Shown here one piece after another: positions 18,617 to 25,890 of a DNA stretch of 64,000 nt. The stretch covers positions 1 to 64,000 of the forward strand of contig NZ_CANLFS010000003.1 in NCBI RefSeq assembly GCF_947490095.1. The letters run 5' to 3'. A model generated the notes under the pieces. It worked only from the letters and a program-made list of their open reading frames with translations. It was not told the DNA's origin and made no database searches. Origin of the DNA: an uncultured Halomonas sp. (lineage in GTDB: Bacteria > Pseudomonadota > Gammaproteobacteria > Pseudomonadales > Halomonadaceae). Position numbers and translations under genes: made by a program. The first letter of the stretch is position 1. The number at the start of each line of letters is the position of its first letter.

Positions 18617-19264
18617 TCACGAATATGGAAAAGGCCCATGACTCGATTCCAGTATATTACCGTGCCCAACACCATCATCAACACGGCATGAAAGCCGGTG
18701 ATCGACAAGACGGCCAGCGGATGCCGTCTCCCTGGCCTGTCGACGCCAGTGGCGAAGCGTGGAGGGGTGCACACCGAAATCGGCGGGCAGCTTCATCTCG
18801 AGCTGCCGCGCCAGCACCTGAAGCAACGCCATATGGTGCACGGTATGACTGGTCAAGAAGGCCAGTTCACGGGCCAGGCTGGTGGTCAACGAGAGACTGT
18901 CTCCCGCTTCATCGACCGGGTATCTCACTTGAAGTGACGCGGTGGCGTACTCGCCCAGCCGAGTCAGCCCCTCACGGATCTGGCCCAGTCGCTCTCGGGC
19001 CACGGCCGGATCCTGCTCCAGATCGGGCTCCCGGACACGCGCCTCGTAGTCGATGCAGGCGACATCGACGCCATTCAGCAGCGCCTGATAGTGATCCAGG
19101 ATATGGCGCACATGACGCCCCAGGGTCTGGCGAGCCTCGGCATCGAAGCCGCGGCGATACGCTGTCGGGGAGACCGCCACCAGCAGCGACTCCAGCTGAT
19201 ACAGGCTACAGCGATTTTCCTCGACCAGGATGTCGACACACGCTGACAGGTCGGTCTCTTCCAT
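18617..19264 (-). CDS. DinB-superfamily protein (putative metal-dependent transferase fold)
   Basis: 215-residue protein with the four-helix DinB/YfiT pattern. Metal-binding histidines are likely in HVRHILDHYQALL (His51, 54, 58) and FLTSHTVHHMALL (His140, 143, 144). The spacing fits the H...HxxxH triad of the superfamily. Known members include thiol-dependent transferases such as those using bacillithiol or mycothiol, but specificity cannot be deduced. The last 40 residues have no family match and look disordered. GAGGAGG lies 6 bases before the ATG. A strong hairpin separates it from the repeat-protein gene upstream. Confidence 0.72.
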   Translation of the reverse strand: MEETDLSACVDILVEENRCSLYQLESLLVAVSPTAYRRGFDAEARQTLGRHVRHILDHYQALLNGVDVACIDYEARVREPDLEQDPAVARERLGQIREGLTRLGEYATASLQVRYPVDEAGDSLSLTTSLARELAFLTSHTVHHMALLQVLARQLEMKLPADFGVHPSTLRHWRRQARETASAGRLVDHRLSCRVDDGVGHGNILESSHGPFPYS

Positions 19265-19298
19265 GTGTCCTCCTCATGGCTGCCCGGAGATATCGATA

Positions 19299-19325
19299 CC
19301 ACGCCGGCCAGGAAGGCCGGCGTGG
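19299..19325. terminator. Strong intercistronic hairpin after the repeat-protein gene
   Basis: Perfect 11-bp stem CCACGCCGGCC / GGCCGGCGTGG with an AGGAA loop, 19 bases after the repeat-protein stop. There is no T-run, so it may be a partial terminator or an RNA-stability hairpin. Such an element often raises expression of a substrate gene over the genes behind it. Confidence 0.6.
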
Positions 19326-19343
19326 CGATTGCTCGACATCAAT

Positions 19344-19700
19344 TCAATAGGCGCCTTCCCCCTCGGCTTCTGCCTCTCCTTCCGCTTCTGCCTTTCCCTC
19401 TGCTTCTGCTTCTGCTTCAGCCTCTCCTTCCGCCTCTCCTTCCGCCTCGGCTTCGGCCTGGGCCTTATCCATCTCTTGTGTGCCGGCCTCGGCAGCCGCT
19501 TCTGCACCGCCTTCGGCATGCGCCTCGGCGAGCATCAACGGTGCCTCCTGGCCACTGGTATAGACGCCTTCGTCGGGCTCGGCGGCGACCGCCTGCATGG
19601 CGGCACCACTGGCCACCAGCGCCAGGGCGGGTGCCGCATGGCCCAAGCGACGGCCAAGCCGTGCGATCAGAGTCCGGCGTTGCTCTTCTATCTCAGTCAT
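19344..19700 (-). CDS. Small exported Glu/Ala/Gly repeat protein; candidate substrate of the TTL-PqqD enzyme
   Basis: 118 residues, no known family. Residues 7-40 form an arginine-rich leader with a hydrophobic core (RRTLIARLGRRLGHAAPALALVASG), closely matching the leader of the cytochrome at 10268-10990: both have the pattern RxLxxRLxRRL, then AP, then LAL. Residues 55-118 are almost only Glu, Ala and Gly with EAEGEAEG periodicity, ending in EAEGEGAY. The ATG at 19700 follows GGAGGT by six bases. It lies 111 bases after the TTL-PqqD gene on the same strand. The order enzyme, small leader-bearing acidic protein, hairpin resembles a modification enzyme with its substrate; this role is inference. 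Confidence 0.7.
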   Translation of the reverse strand: MTEIEEQRRTLIARLGRRLGHAAPALALVASGAAMQAVAAEPDEGVYTSGQEAPLMLAEAHAEGGAEAAAEAGTQEMDKAQAEAEAEGEAEGEAEAEAEAEGKAEAEGEAEAEGEGAY

Positions 19701-19811
19701 GACATGACCTCCATCGTGATGACAGCAGCAGGCCAGCATCGTGCCTGCCACCGGGTGACGAAGCGTCCTGGTGGCGCCTCGTCATGCATGGCCGCCAGGC
19801 GATCCAGCGGC

Positions 19812-22172
19812 TCATACCTCGGCCGCCACCTCGCCGGCCGGGGTGGCATTCAACCGAGCAAGCTCGGCGAAGAGACCCGGATCATCTGCGGCAAGGTGCA
19901 GGGTATGGCGCGGTATTCCCTCCAGCCACGCATCGAGGCGCGTCATCAGGTCGGCCGAGGGCACGTCACCTTCGCCGGTGTGACAACGCGGCAGCAACGC
20001 CGCCAGGGCATCGAGCCGAGTCTGCGGTGAGAGACCCACGGATACGGCATCCTGGCGTACCTCCAGCGTCACCAGGCGAAACGACGTCGCGCCGCGTTCC
20101 GTGCTGCCACCATCCGCCATATGGCCGCGCCCGGTGAAAGGCAGCCCCAGGGGCTCGACATGCATGATGCCATCCTGCAACGCCAGCCTGGCACCACGGC
20201 TCAGCCCTTCGCCGAGCGAAGACGCCAGGGTCTCGCGACAGACCTGATCATCGACGGCCAGCAACATCATGTCCCCGGGCCCTGGCTGCCAGCAGGCCAC
20301 GTCCAGCACCGGCTCACCGGAACGCGCCGCCAGTCGCAACAGCAGGGTGGAAAGCGTCGGCACCACCTCCGCCAGCGTCAGGCGGCTTGCCACCACACGG
20401 CAGCCCTCGGCCAGCGTGTAACCGGCGGGGGCCGCAAGCAGCGATAGTGGGGGTAGCTGCCCCGCCTCCTCCGGCAGCAAGGGCTCCAGCCCGCTGTCGA
20501 ATGCCTCGACCAGGCGCTGCTCGGCCGCGGCATCGGCGACTCGCAGTGCCCAGGCTCGGCCAGCATGGCGAAGCTTCCATGTGGCCGGCTCGGCATCGGC
20601 GGTCACGTCTGCCCGTACCGGCTCGCCCCGATCAGAGGCGCCCCGCACAGTCGCTTCTGTCTGGCAGAGCAGCCCATCACGACACCACTCCCCCAGGGTT
20701 TCCCACACCTGGTGGCGCAGCGCCCCGGGCGCGAGCGGCTCGGTACTGGCCGCCCACAAGGCCTCGGCGATGGCATCGGGGTCGAGCCCTTCGGTCGCCA
20801 GCAGCCAGATCAGCGCCGCGGCATCATTGGGACGATAGAGCCTTCCGGTGTCGGCGGCGTAAAGTGCCAGGCTATCGGCCTCATGCAGTTCGGTGACCCG
20901 GCGTCGCGCCAGGCGCGGGCGAGGCAGAGCGTACCCGACCAGCGCCTCGGCCAGCGTCATGTCCGCCAGCGAAGGCAGCGAAAAGAAGGGCAAATAACGT
21001 TCGGGGCTCACCGAGGGCAACAGGCGCTTGAAACCACCGGCCCGTGATTCTTCGGCACGGGCCTCGGCAAGCAGTGCCGATGCCGAGTCGTCTCCCGGCT
21101 CCGGCGCAGACTCACCGGTAATATCCACCAACCGCAACATGTCACGCACCAGCTCCCCCTTGATACGCTCCTCGACGATGCCGCCATCCTCCGGCGCCGC
21201 GCAGGTGTCCAGCGACGGGCTGAGATTGCACTCCAGTATCCACGGCTTGAGGTCGTCATCGATCATGCAGTCGATACCCAGCAGCTCGTAGCCGCCGCGC
21301 GGATCGCCACCCGCCTCGGCGGTGCGAGCGCGCAGGGCATCCACGCCGGAGATCACCGTCAGCGCCACCAGGTCCTCGATCCTCGCGAAGAGGGCATCGT
21401 CGTCGTGGCCCTGGTCACGCAACCAGGCGCGATAACGCTCGAGATCGATAAACTCCACCGGCACCTCGACACGAGTGTTCAGGGCGTTGATATCGGGGTT
21501 GGTGAGCTGGCTGTAGGGGTTATCGGCGTCATCGGGATCCCATGGCTCGGAGGCCAGCTTGGTAAAGCCCTGGTGGTAGAGATAGAGCCTCAGTGGGGTC
21601 AGCGAGCTGATCAACACATAGAGCCGCAGCACATACTTGTGGCCGCGAAGGGTATGAGGGCGATCCAGATACGCCTGGACCAACCAGTTCGGGCTGACGG
21701 GTGCCTCGGCGGCGTCACGCAGCACCCTTATCCCCTTGCCCTTGGAGGCGTTGGTGGGCTTGAGAATCCAGCGCCTTTCCGGCGCCGCCAGGGCCGCCCG
21801 CTGCAGGGCATGGTAGTCCTGGGGCATCACCCAGGCAGGAGGGAAGAAGGTCAGGCGTGACAGCAGAGGGTGCCCCTCGCCCTCCTCGCCCACGCCCTCA
21901 CCGACTCTCGCCTTCATGCGGGAAAGGCTCTCATGCAGACGACTCTTGATCGTCAGCGCGGCATTGCCGGGAAAGTGATTGAGCTTGCGGCGCGGCGATA
22001 CGCGGCGAAACTGACCCGGCGCCGGCATGCCGGTAACCCAGGCGGCATCCCAGTGGGCCTCGTCTCCCTCTACCCACCCCTGGGCTTCCAGGGCTTCGCG
22101 AAAGAAGCGGTCCTGCGCGGCGGCCCGCTGGCCACTCAGCCAGAAGTACCGGGTCGTGGAATCCTGGGACAT
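19812..22172 (-). CDS. Tubulin-tyrosine-ligase-like amino-acid ligase fused to PqqD-like and HprK-like domains
   Basis: 786 residues, cytoplasmic, three regions. (1) About 55-350: ATP-grasp ligase of the TTL/TTLL family, with WILKPTNASKGKGIRVL (Lys138), WLVQAYLDRPHTLRGHKYVLRL, SQLTNPDIN and KPWILECNLSPSLD (Glu314, Asn316 as metal ligands). The catalytic set looks complete. TTL enzymes ligate amino acids such as Tyr, Glu or Gly to acidic protein tails. (2) About 425-505: PqqD-like fold (ALYAADTGRLYRPNDAAALIWLLATEGL), the leader-binding module of many peptide-modifying systems. (3) About 530-770: resembles the HPr-kinase-like region that often accompanies PqqD domains, but the Walker A position (LLAVDDQVCRETL) lacks Gly-Lys-Ser/Thr, so it is probably not an active kinase. 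Next gene: the Glu-rich repeat protein. Domains 1 and 2 are clear; 3 is tentative. Confidence 0.8.
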   Translation of the reverse strand: MSQDSTTRYFWLSGQRAAAQDRFFREALEAQGWVEGDEAHWDAAWVTGMPAPGQFRRVSPRRKLNHFPGNAALTIKSRLHESLSRMKARVGEGVGEEGEGHPLLSRLTFFPPAWVMPQDYHALQRAALAAPERRWILKPTNASKGKGIRVLRDAAEAPVSPNWLVQAYLDRPHTLRGHKYVLRLYVLISSLTPLRLYLYHQGFTKLASEPWDPDDADNPYSQLTNPDINALNTRVEVPVEFIDLERYRAWLRDQGHDDDALFARIEDLVALTVISGVDALRARTAEAGGDPRGGYELLGIDCMIDDDLKPWILECNLSPSLDTCAAPEDGGIVEERIKGELVRDMLRLVDITGESAPEPGDDSASALLAEARAEESRAGGFKRLLPSVSPERYLPFFSLPSLADMTLAEALVGYALPRPRLARRRVTELHEADSLALYAADTGRLYRPNDAAALIWLLATEGLDPDAIAEALWAASTEPLAPGALRHQVWETLGEWCRDGLLCQTEATVRGASDRGEPVRADVTADAEPATWKLRHAGRAWALRVADAAAEQRLVEAFDSGLEPLLPEEAGQLPPLSLLAAPAGYTLAEGCRVVASRLTLAEVVPTLSTLLLRLAARSGEPVLDVACWQPGPGDMMLLAVDDQVCRETLASSLGEGLSRGARLALQDGIMHVEPLGLPFTGRGHMADGGSTERGATSFRLVTLEVRQDAVSVGLSPQTRLDALAALLPRCHTGEGDVPSADLMTRLDAWLEGIPRHTLHLAADDPGLFAELARLNATPAGEVAAEV

Positions 22173-22222
22173 GCTCGAATCTCCTCTGCACCAGTCGGGA
22201 ATCCTGGATAGCTGGTGACTGG

Positions 22223-22249
22223 GTCGTGGCGAATGGCGACTCCTTACAG
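22223..22249 (-). promoter_or_regulatory. Candidate ECF-sigma promoter of the TTL-PqqD operon
   Basis: Minus-strand CTGTAAGGA, 14 bases, CGAC, ending 51 bases before the ATG at 22172. Same motif, spacing and start distance as the element at 17074-17100. The remaining interval to the sulfurtransferase gene at 22468 contains no gene I can recognise. Confidence 0.65.
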
Positions 22250-22467
22250 GAATAGCAACTCATTCGTCGCCTGTCGCATTCATCAGTGGTGCGTTGGTGA
22301 AGGCTTGAGGCGCTCCATGCTCGGGTCAGCGACATGCGTAAAACGAGGACGATAGCCCGGCTGATATTCCTGTTTCGAATAAAAGTGTCGACAAGCATTC
22401 TTGGCGAGGGGGTGCCAGATCGTTGCAGCATGAAGGCATCTTCCTTCCCGACGACGAGGTACTCGCC

Positions 22468-23424
22468 ATGCGGACTCGATTCCTGGTCACTGCCGGCACG
22501 CTGGTCCTGGCCGGGCACGCCCATGCCCAGCCTCCCTCCCCTCTGGTCGATGCCGAGTGGCTGAGCGACCAGCTGGGTAACGATGACCTGGTGGTACTGG
22601 ACGTTCGCTCCAGCATCGACAACGGCGGCAACCGTGCCTCCTTCGAGAAGGCCCGCATTCCGGGCAGCCGCTACTCCAGCTATACCGACGCCGGCTGGCG
22701 CGAGAATCGCGACGGCGTCGCCGGCCTGATGCCCGACATCGAGACGCTCGAGACCCTGATCGGTGAGCTGGGTATCGACAATGATGACATCGTGGTGGTG
22801 GTGTCGGCCGGCACCGGCGCCACCGATTTCGGCAGTGCCGCACGGGTCTACTGGACCTTCAAGGCTCTGGGCCATGACGAGGTAACAGTACTCAACGGCG
22901 GCTTCGCCGGCTGGCAGGCCCAGGACTTCGAGGTCGCCAGCGGCGCCTATGACGCCCCCGAGGCAGCTACCTTCGAGGCCAGCCTTGAGGAAGAGCTACT
23001 GGCGACCACCGAGGAGGTGGAAGCGGCCATCGAAACCGGCGAGACGCTGGTGGATGCCCGTCCGGTGGACTTCTACACCGGCAAGACCCAATCGTCGGCG
23101 GCGCGTGCCCCCGGCACGATTCCCGGGGCCGTCAACCTGCCCCATCACGACGCCCTGGTCGAGCGCGACGGCGCCTACTACCTCGAACCCGAGCGGCTCA
23201 AGGCCAATATCGAGGCACTCGACCTGGACCCCGAGGCCCCCACCGTGGCCTTCTGCAACACCGGCCACTGGGCCGCCAGCGGCTGGTTCCAGCTCAGCGA
23301 GGTCGGCGGCTTCGACAACGCCGCCATGTACGACGGTTCCATGGCCGAGTGGACACAGGACGACGCTCGTCCGCTGCAGCTGGCCGAACGCGGCACTGTC
23401 ACCGTTGGCGAAGCGGTCGAGTGA
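22468..23424 (+). CDS. Exported tandem-rhodanese sulfurtransferase, YnjE-like
   Basis: Periplasmic thiosulfate/sulfane sulfurtransferase of 318 residues. A signal peptide (RTRFLVTAGTLVLAGHAHAQ) is followed by two rhodanese domains (about 25-165 and 175-305). The second domain carries the active-site cysteine in VAFCNTGHWAASGWF; the first has no cysteine at that place (VVSAGTGATDFG) and is inactive, as usual. I chose the ATG at 22468, which has GAGG upstream and gives a clean signal peptide. Resemblance to YnjE fits the YnjBCD genes in the same locus. It is divergent from the TTL-PqqD operon. Confidence 0.85.
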   Translation: MRTRFLVTAGTLVLAGHAHAQPPSPLVDAEWLSDQLGNDDLVVLDVRSSIDNGGNRASFEKARIPGSRYSSYTDAGWRENRDGVAGLMPDIETLETLIGELGIDNDDIVVVVSAGTGATDFGSAARVYWTFKALGHDEVTVLNGGFAGWQAQDFEVASGAYDAPEAATFEASLEEELLATTEEVEAAIETGETLVDARPVDFYTGKTQSSAARAPGTIPGAVNLPHHDALVERDGAYYLEPERLKANIEALDLDPEAPTVAFCNTGHWAASGWFQLSEVGGFDNAAMYDGSMAEWTQDDARPLQLAERGTVTVGEAVE

Positions 23425-23454
23425 CACCCCCGGAGGTCCCTCCTCCGAGGCCCT

Positions 23455-23488
23455 GAGGCCCCGCGGCGTGTACCGGCCACGGGGCCTC
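23455..23488. terminator. Hairpin between convergent genes
   Basis: GAGGCCCCG / CGGGGCCTC, 9-bp stem, between the converging sulfurtransferase and HAD genes. A second small inverted repeat (CGGAGG / CCTCCG, 23431-23447) precedes it. It probably ends transcripts from both sides, though no strong T-run is present. Confidence 0.5.
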
Positions 23489-23500
23489 GGCGCCCACCGC

Positions 23501-24184
23501 TTAGCCGAGGCGTTCGGCCAGGGTCGCAAGGTCGCCGACGGTGAGGTCGGGGTCGATGCCCCAGGGATCGAACGGGGCCTCGGCGCTACGCCGCACCCAG
23601 GCCGCATGCAGGCCGGCATGGCGAGCGCCGATCACATCGAAGGGATTGCTGGAGACCAGCCAGGTGTCACCGGGCTCACTCTCGAGCCGATAGCGAAGAT
23701 GGGCGTAGACGGCGGGGTCCGGCTTGAAGCGCTTGACCTCATCGGCGCTGATCACCGTCTCGAAATAGCGGCGAATGCCGGCCTGGTCCAGCAGCCCCTC
23801 CACCGCCTGCCCGGTACCGTTGGAGAAGGCCACACAGGTGACGCCGGCCTCACTGAGTCGCTGCAGGGCTCCGGCGACATCGGCAAAGGCCGGGAGCCTG
23901 GCGTAGGCCTGCATCAGATGGTCTAGGTCGGTCTCGGAGAACCCGACCTGCAGGGCTCGGTCGGTAAATACCAGGGCCTCTTCGGTACACTGACTGAAGG
24001 GGACATAGCCTCCCATCAGCCCTCGCCGGAAGCTGTACTCCAGCTGCTTGTCACGCCAGCGACGTGAAAATTCCGGCGCCAGCGCCATCTTGCCCAGGGC
24101 ATCGAGACGCTGCTCCAGCTCGGTGAGCACTCCCAGGGTGTCAATCAGGGTGCCGTAGACGTCGAAGGCCAGGACCTGTGTCAT
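23501..24184 (-). CDS. Haloacid dehalogenase, type II (HAD superfamily)
   Basis: 227-residue cytoplasmic hydrolase of the L-2-haloacid dehalogenase type. Motif I is AFDVYGTLID (nucleophile Asp8), motif II FSNGTG, motif III lysine in KRFKPDP, and the acidic motif SSNPFDVIGA. The type-II pattern NxFDxxGA is clear. I chose the ATG at 24184, with AAGGA upstream, over longer in-frame starts. Many members act on phosphate esters, so true haloacid activity is not assured. It follows the ectoine genes on the same strand but is separated by a strong hairpin. Confidence 0.85.
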   Translation of the reverse strand: MTQVLAFDVYGTLIDTLGVLTELEQRLDALGKMALAPEFSRRWRDKQLEYSFRRGLMGGYVPFSQCTEEALVFTDRALQVGFSETDLDHLMQAYARLPAFADVAGALQRLSEAGVTCVAFSNGTGQAVEGLLDQAGIRRYFETVISADEVKRFKPDPAVYAHLRYRLESEPGDTWLVSSNPFDVIGARHAGLHAAWVRRSAEAPFDPWGIDPDLTVGDLATLAERLG

Positions 24185-24275
24185 AAGAAGCATTCCTTCA
24201 CTGCGGGACGATGCCCCGAGGGTGTGCCTGCTCGGCCCACAAGGCAAGCCCCGGCTTCGGCAATGCCATCAACGA

Positions 24276-24304
24276 CATCGCCGCGGGACAGGCCCGCGGC
24301 GATG
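24276..24304 (-). terminator. Hairpin after doeD
   Basis: Perfect 12-bp stem CATCGCCGCGGG / CCCGCGGCGATG with an ACAGG loop, 37 bases beyond the doeD stop. It probably marks the end of the doeC-doeD transcript; no T-run follows. Confidence 0.55.
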
Positions 24305-24340
24305 AGATGGCTCTAGTGAGCTCAGATATCAAAGGTGGCG

Positions 24341-25771
24341 TCAGGCAACCGGTGCCGCCACTGTCTTGAGCGCCCCCTCGCGCACCAGCTCATCGGTGAC
24401 CCGGTCCACCGCACGACGCGCGCGGGCAACGATCTCGTCGACCTGCTCACGATTGACGATCAGCGGCGGTGCAAAGCCCAGGATATCGCCCTGGGGCATG
24501 GCGCGGGCGATCAGGTTTTCGTCGAGCGCCGCCGCGGAAATGCGTGGGCCCACCTTGAGCGCCGGGTCGAAGTGCTGGCGCGTCTCCGGGTCGGCAGAGA
24601 ACTCCAGTGCCGCCAGCATGCCCACGCCACGCACATCGCCCACGATGGGGTGGTCGGCGAAGGCATCCGCCATGGCCTGCTGCAGATAGGCGCCGGTCTC
24701 GGCGGCATTCTCGGCCAGCTTCTCGCGGGCGATGATCTCGAGGTTGGCCAGCGCCGCGGCACAGCCCAGGGCATGACCGGAGTAGGTCCAGCCGTGACCG
24801 ATGGGGCCGTATTCACCGGTGCCCTGCTCGAGCACCCGCCACACACGATCCCCGACGATCACCCCGGAGAGCGGCTGGTAGGCGCTGGTCAGGCCCTTGG
24901 CCACGGTCATCAGATCGGGCTTGATCCCGTAGTGATGGCTGCCGAAGTCGGCGCCGATGCGCCCGAAGCCACACACGACCTCGTCGGCGATCAGCAGCAC
25001 ATCGTAGCGGGTCAACACCGCCTGGATCGCCTCCCAGTAGCCCGCCGGCGGCGGCACGATGCCACCGGTACCGAGCACCGGCTCGCCGATAAAGGCCGCC
25101 ACGGTATCGGGGCCCTCGGCCAGGATCATCGCCTCGAGCTTCTCCGCGCAGTGGGCCGAAAATTCCCGCTCGCTCATGCCCTGCTGCTCGGCGCCGCGAT
25201 GATAGTAGTAAGGCGCCTCGGTATGCAGGATACCCTCGAGCGGCAGGTCGAACTGGTCGTGGAACGCCTTGAGGCCGGTCAGCGACCCGGTGGCCAGGCC
25301 CGAACCGTGATAGCCACGCTGGCGCGAGATCACCTTCTTCTTGTGGGGGCGCCCCAGCACATTGTTGTAGTAACGCACGATCTTGAGCTGGGTCTCGTTG
25401 GCATCACTGCCGCCCAGGCCATAATAGACCTTGGACATGCCGGGTCCGGCGAGCTCGATGATCTTCTCGGAGAGGGCGATCTGCGGCTCGTTGGAGTGCC
25501 CCACATAGGTGTGGTAGTAGGAAAGCTCCAGGGCCTGCTGGTAGATCGCCTCGGCCACCTCGGTGCGTCCATAGCCGATATTGACGCAATAGAGCCCGGC
25601 GAAGCCATCGATAAACTCACGCCCGTCCTTGTCCCGGATGGTGATGCCCTGCCCGCCGGTGATCACCCGGCCCGGGGCATCGCCATTGGCGAAGTCGCGC
25701 AGGTGGGAAGAGGCGTGGAAGGTTACCTTGCGGTCGCGGTCGATCAGGTCCTGGTGCTGCTGGTTCATCAT
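24341..25771 (-). CDS. doeD: L-2,4-diaminobutyrate transaminase DoeD
   Basis: PLP-dependent class III aminotransferase of 476 residues. In ectoine breakdown it converts L-2,4-diaminobutyrate to aspartate semialdehyde. The PLP lysine is in LMTVAKGLTSAYQPLSG (Lys292), with Asp263 in LLIADEVVCGFGR and the phosphate-binding GGSDANETQLK segment. Length and motifs fit the omega-aminotransferases near doe genes. It lies 120 bases after doeC on the same strand, across a 10-bp hairpin. Other omega-amine donors are possible by family, but the context makes DoeD the best call. Confidence 0.88.
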   Translation of the reverse strand: MMNQQHQDLIDRDRKVTFHASSHLRDFANGDAPGRVITGGQGITIRDKDGREFIDGFAGLYCVNIGYGRTEVAEAIYQQALELSYYHTYVGHSNEPQIALSEKIIELAGPGMSKVYYGLGGSDANETQLKIVRYYNNVLGRPHKKKVISRQRGYHGSGLATGSLTGLKAFHDQFDLPLEGILHTEAPYYYHRGAEQQGMSEREFSAHCAEKLEAMILAEGPDTVAAFIGEPVLGTGGIVPPPAGYWEAIQAVLTRYDVLLIADEVVCGFGRIGADFGSHHYGIKPDLMTVAKGLTSAYQPLSGVIVGDRVWRVLEQGTGEYGPIGHGWTYSGHALGCAAALANLEIIAREKLAENAAETGAYLQQAMADAFADHPIVGDVRGVGMLAALEFSADPETRQHFDPALKVGPRISAAALDENLIARAMPQGDILGFAPPLIVNREQVDEIVARARRAVDRVTDELVREGALKTVAAPVA

Positions 25772-25789
25772 GTTCTCTCTTGTATCAAG

Positions 25790-25812
25790 CTCCCCGGCGT
25801 TCCGCCGGGGAG
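25790..25812. terminator. Intercistronic hairpin between doeC and doeD
   Basis: Perfect 10-bp stem CTCCCCGGCG / CGCCGGGGAG with a TTC loop. No T-run follows on the minus strand, so attenuation or RNA processing is more likely than full termination. Confidence 0.55.
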
Positions 25813-25890
25813 GATATTTATCGATTTCACATACAGGAGGGTATCGCCGTCATGCACCATCCCGGTGCTATCCCGGCGCCACCTCGAAAG

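Noticed and set aside
22365..22392. TATTCCTGT ... GTCGAC before the sulfurtransferase gene, as a further copy of the locus sigma element.
   Set aside because: The TATTCCTGT word also occurs inverted near 22246, but GTAAGG is missing and the spacing to CGAC is about four bases short. I do not count it in the regulon.
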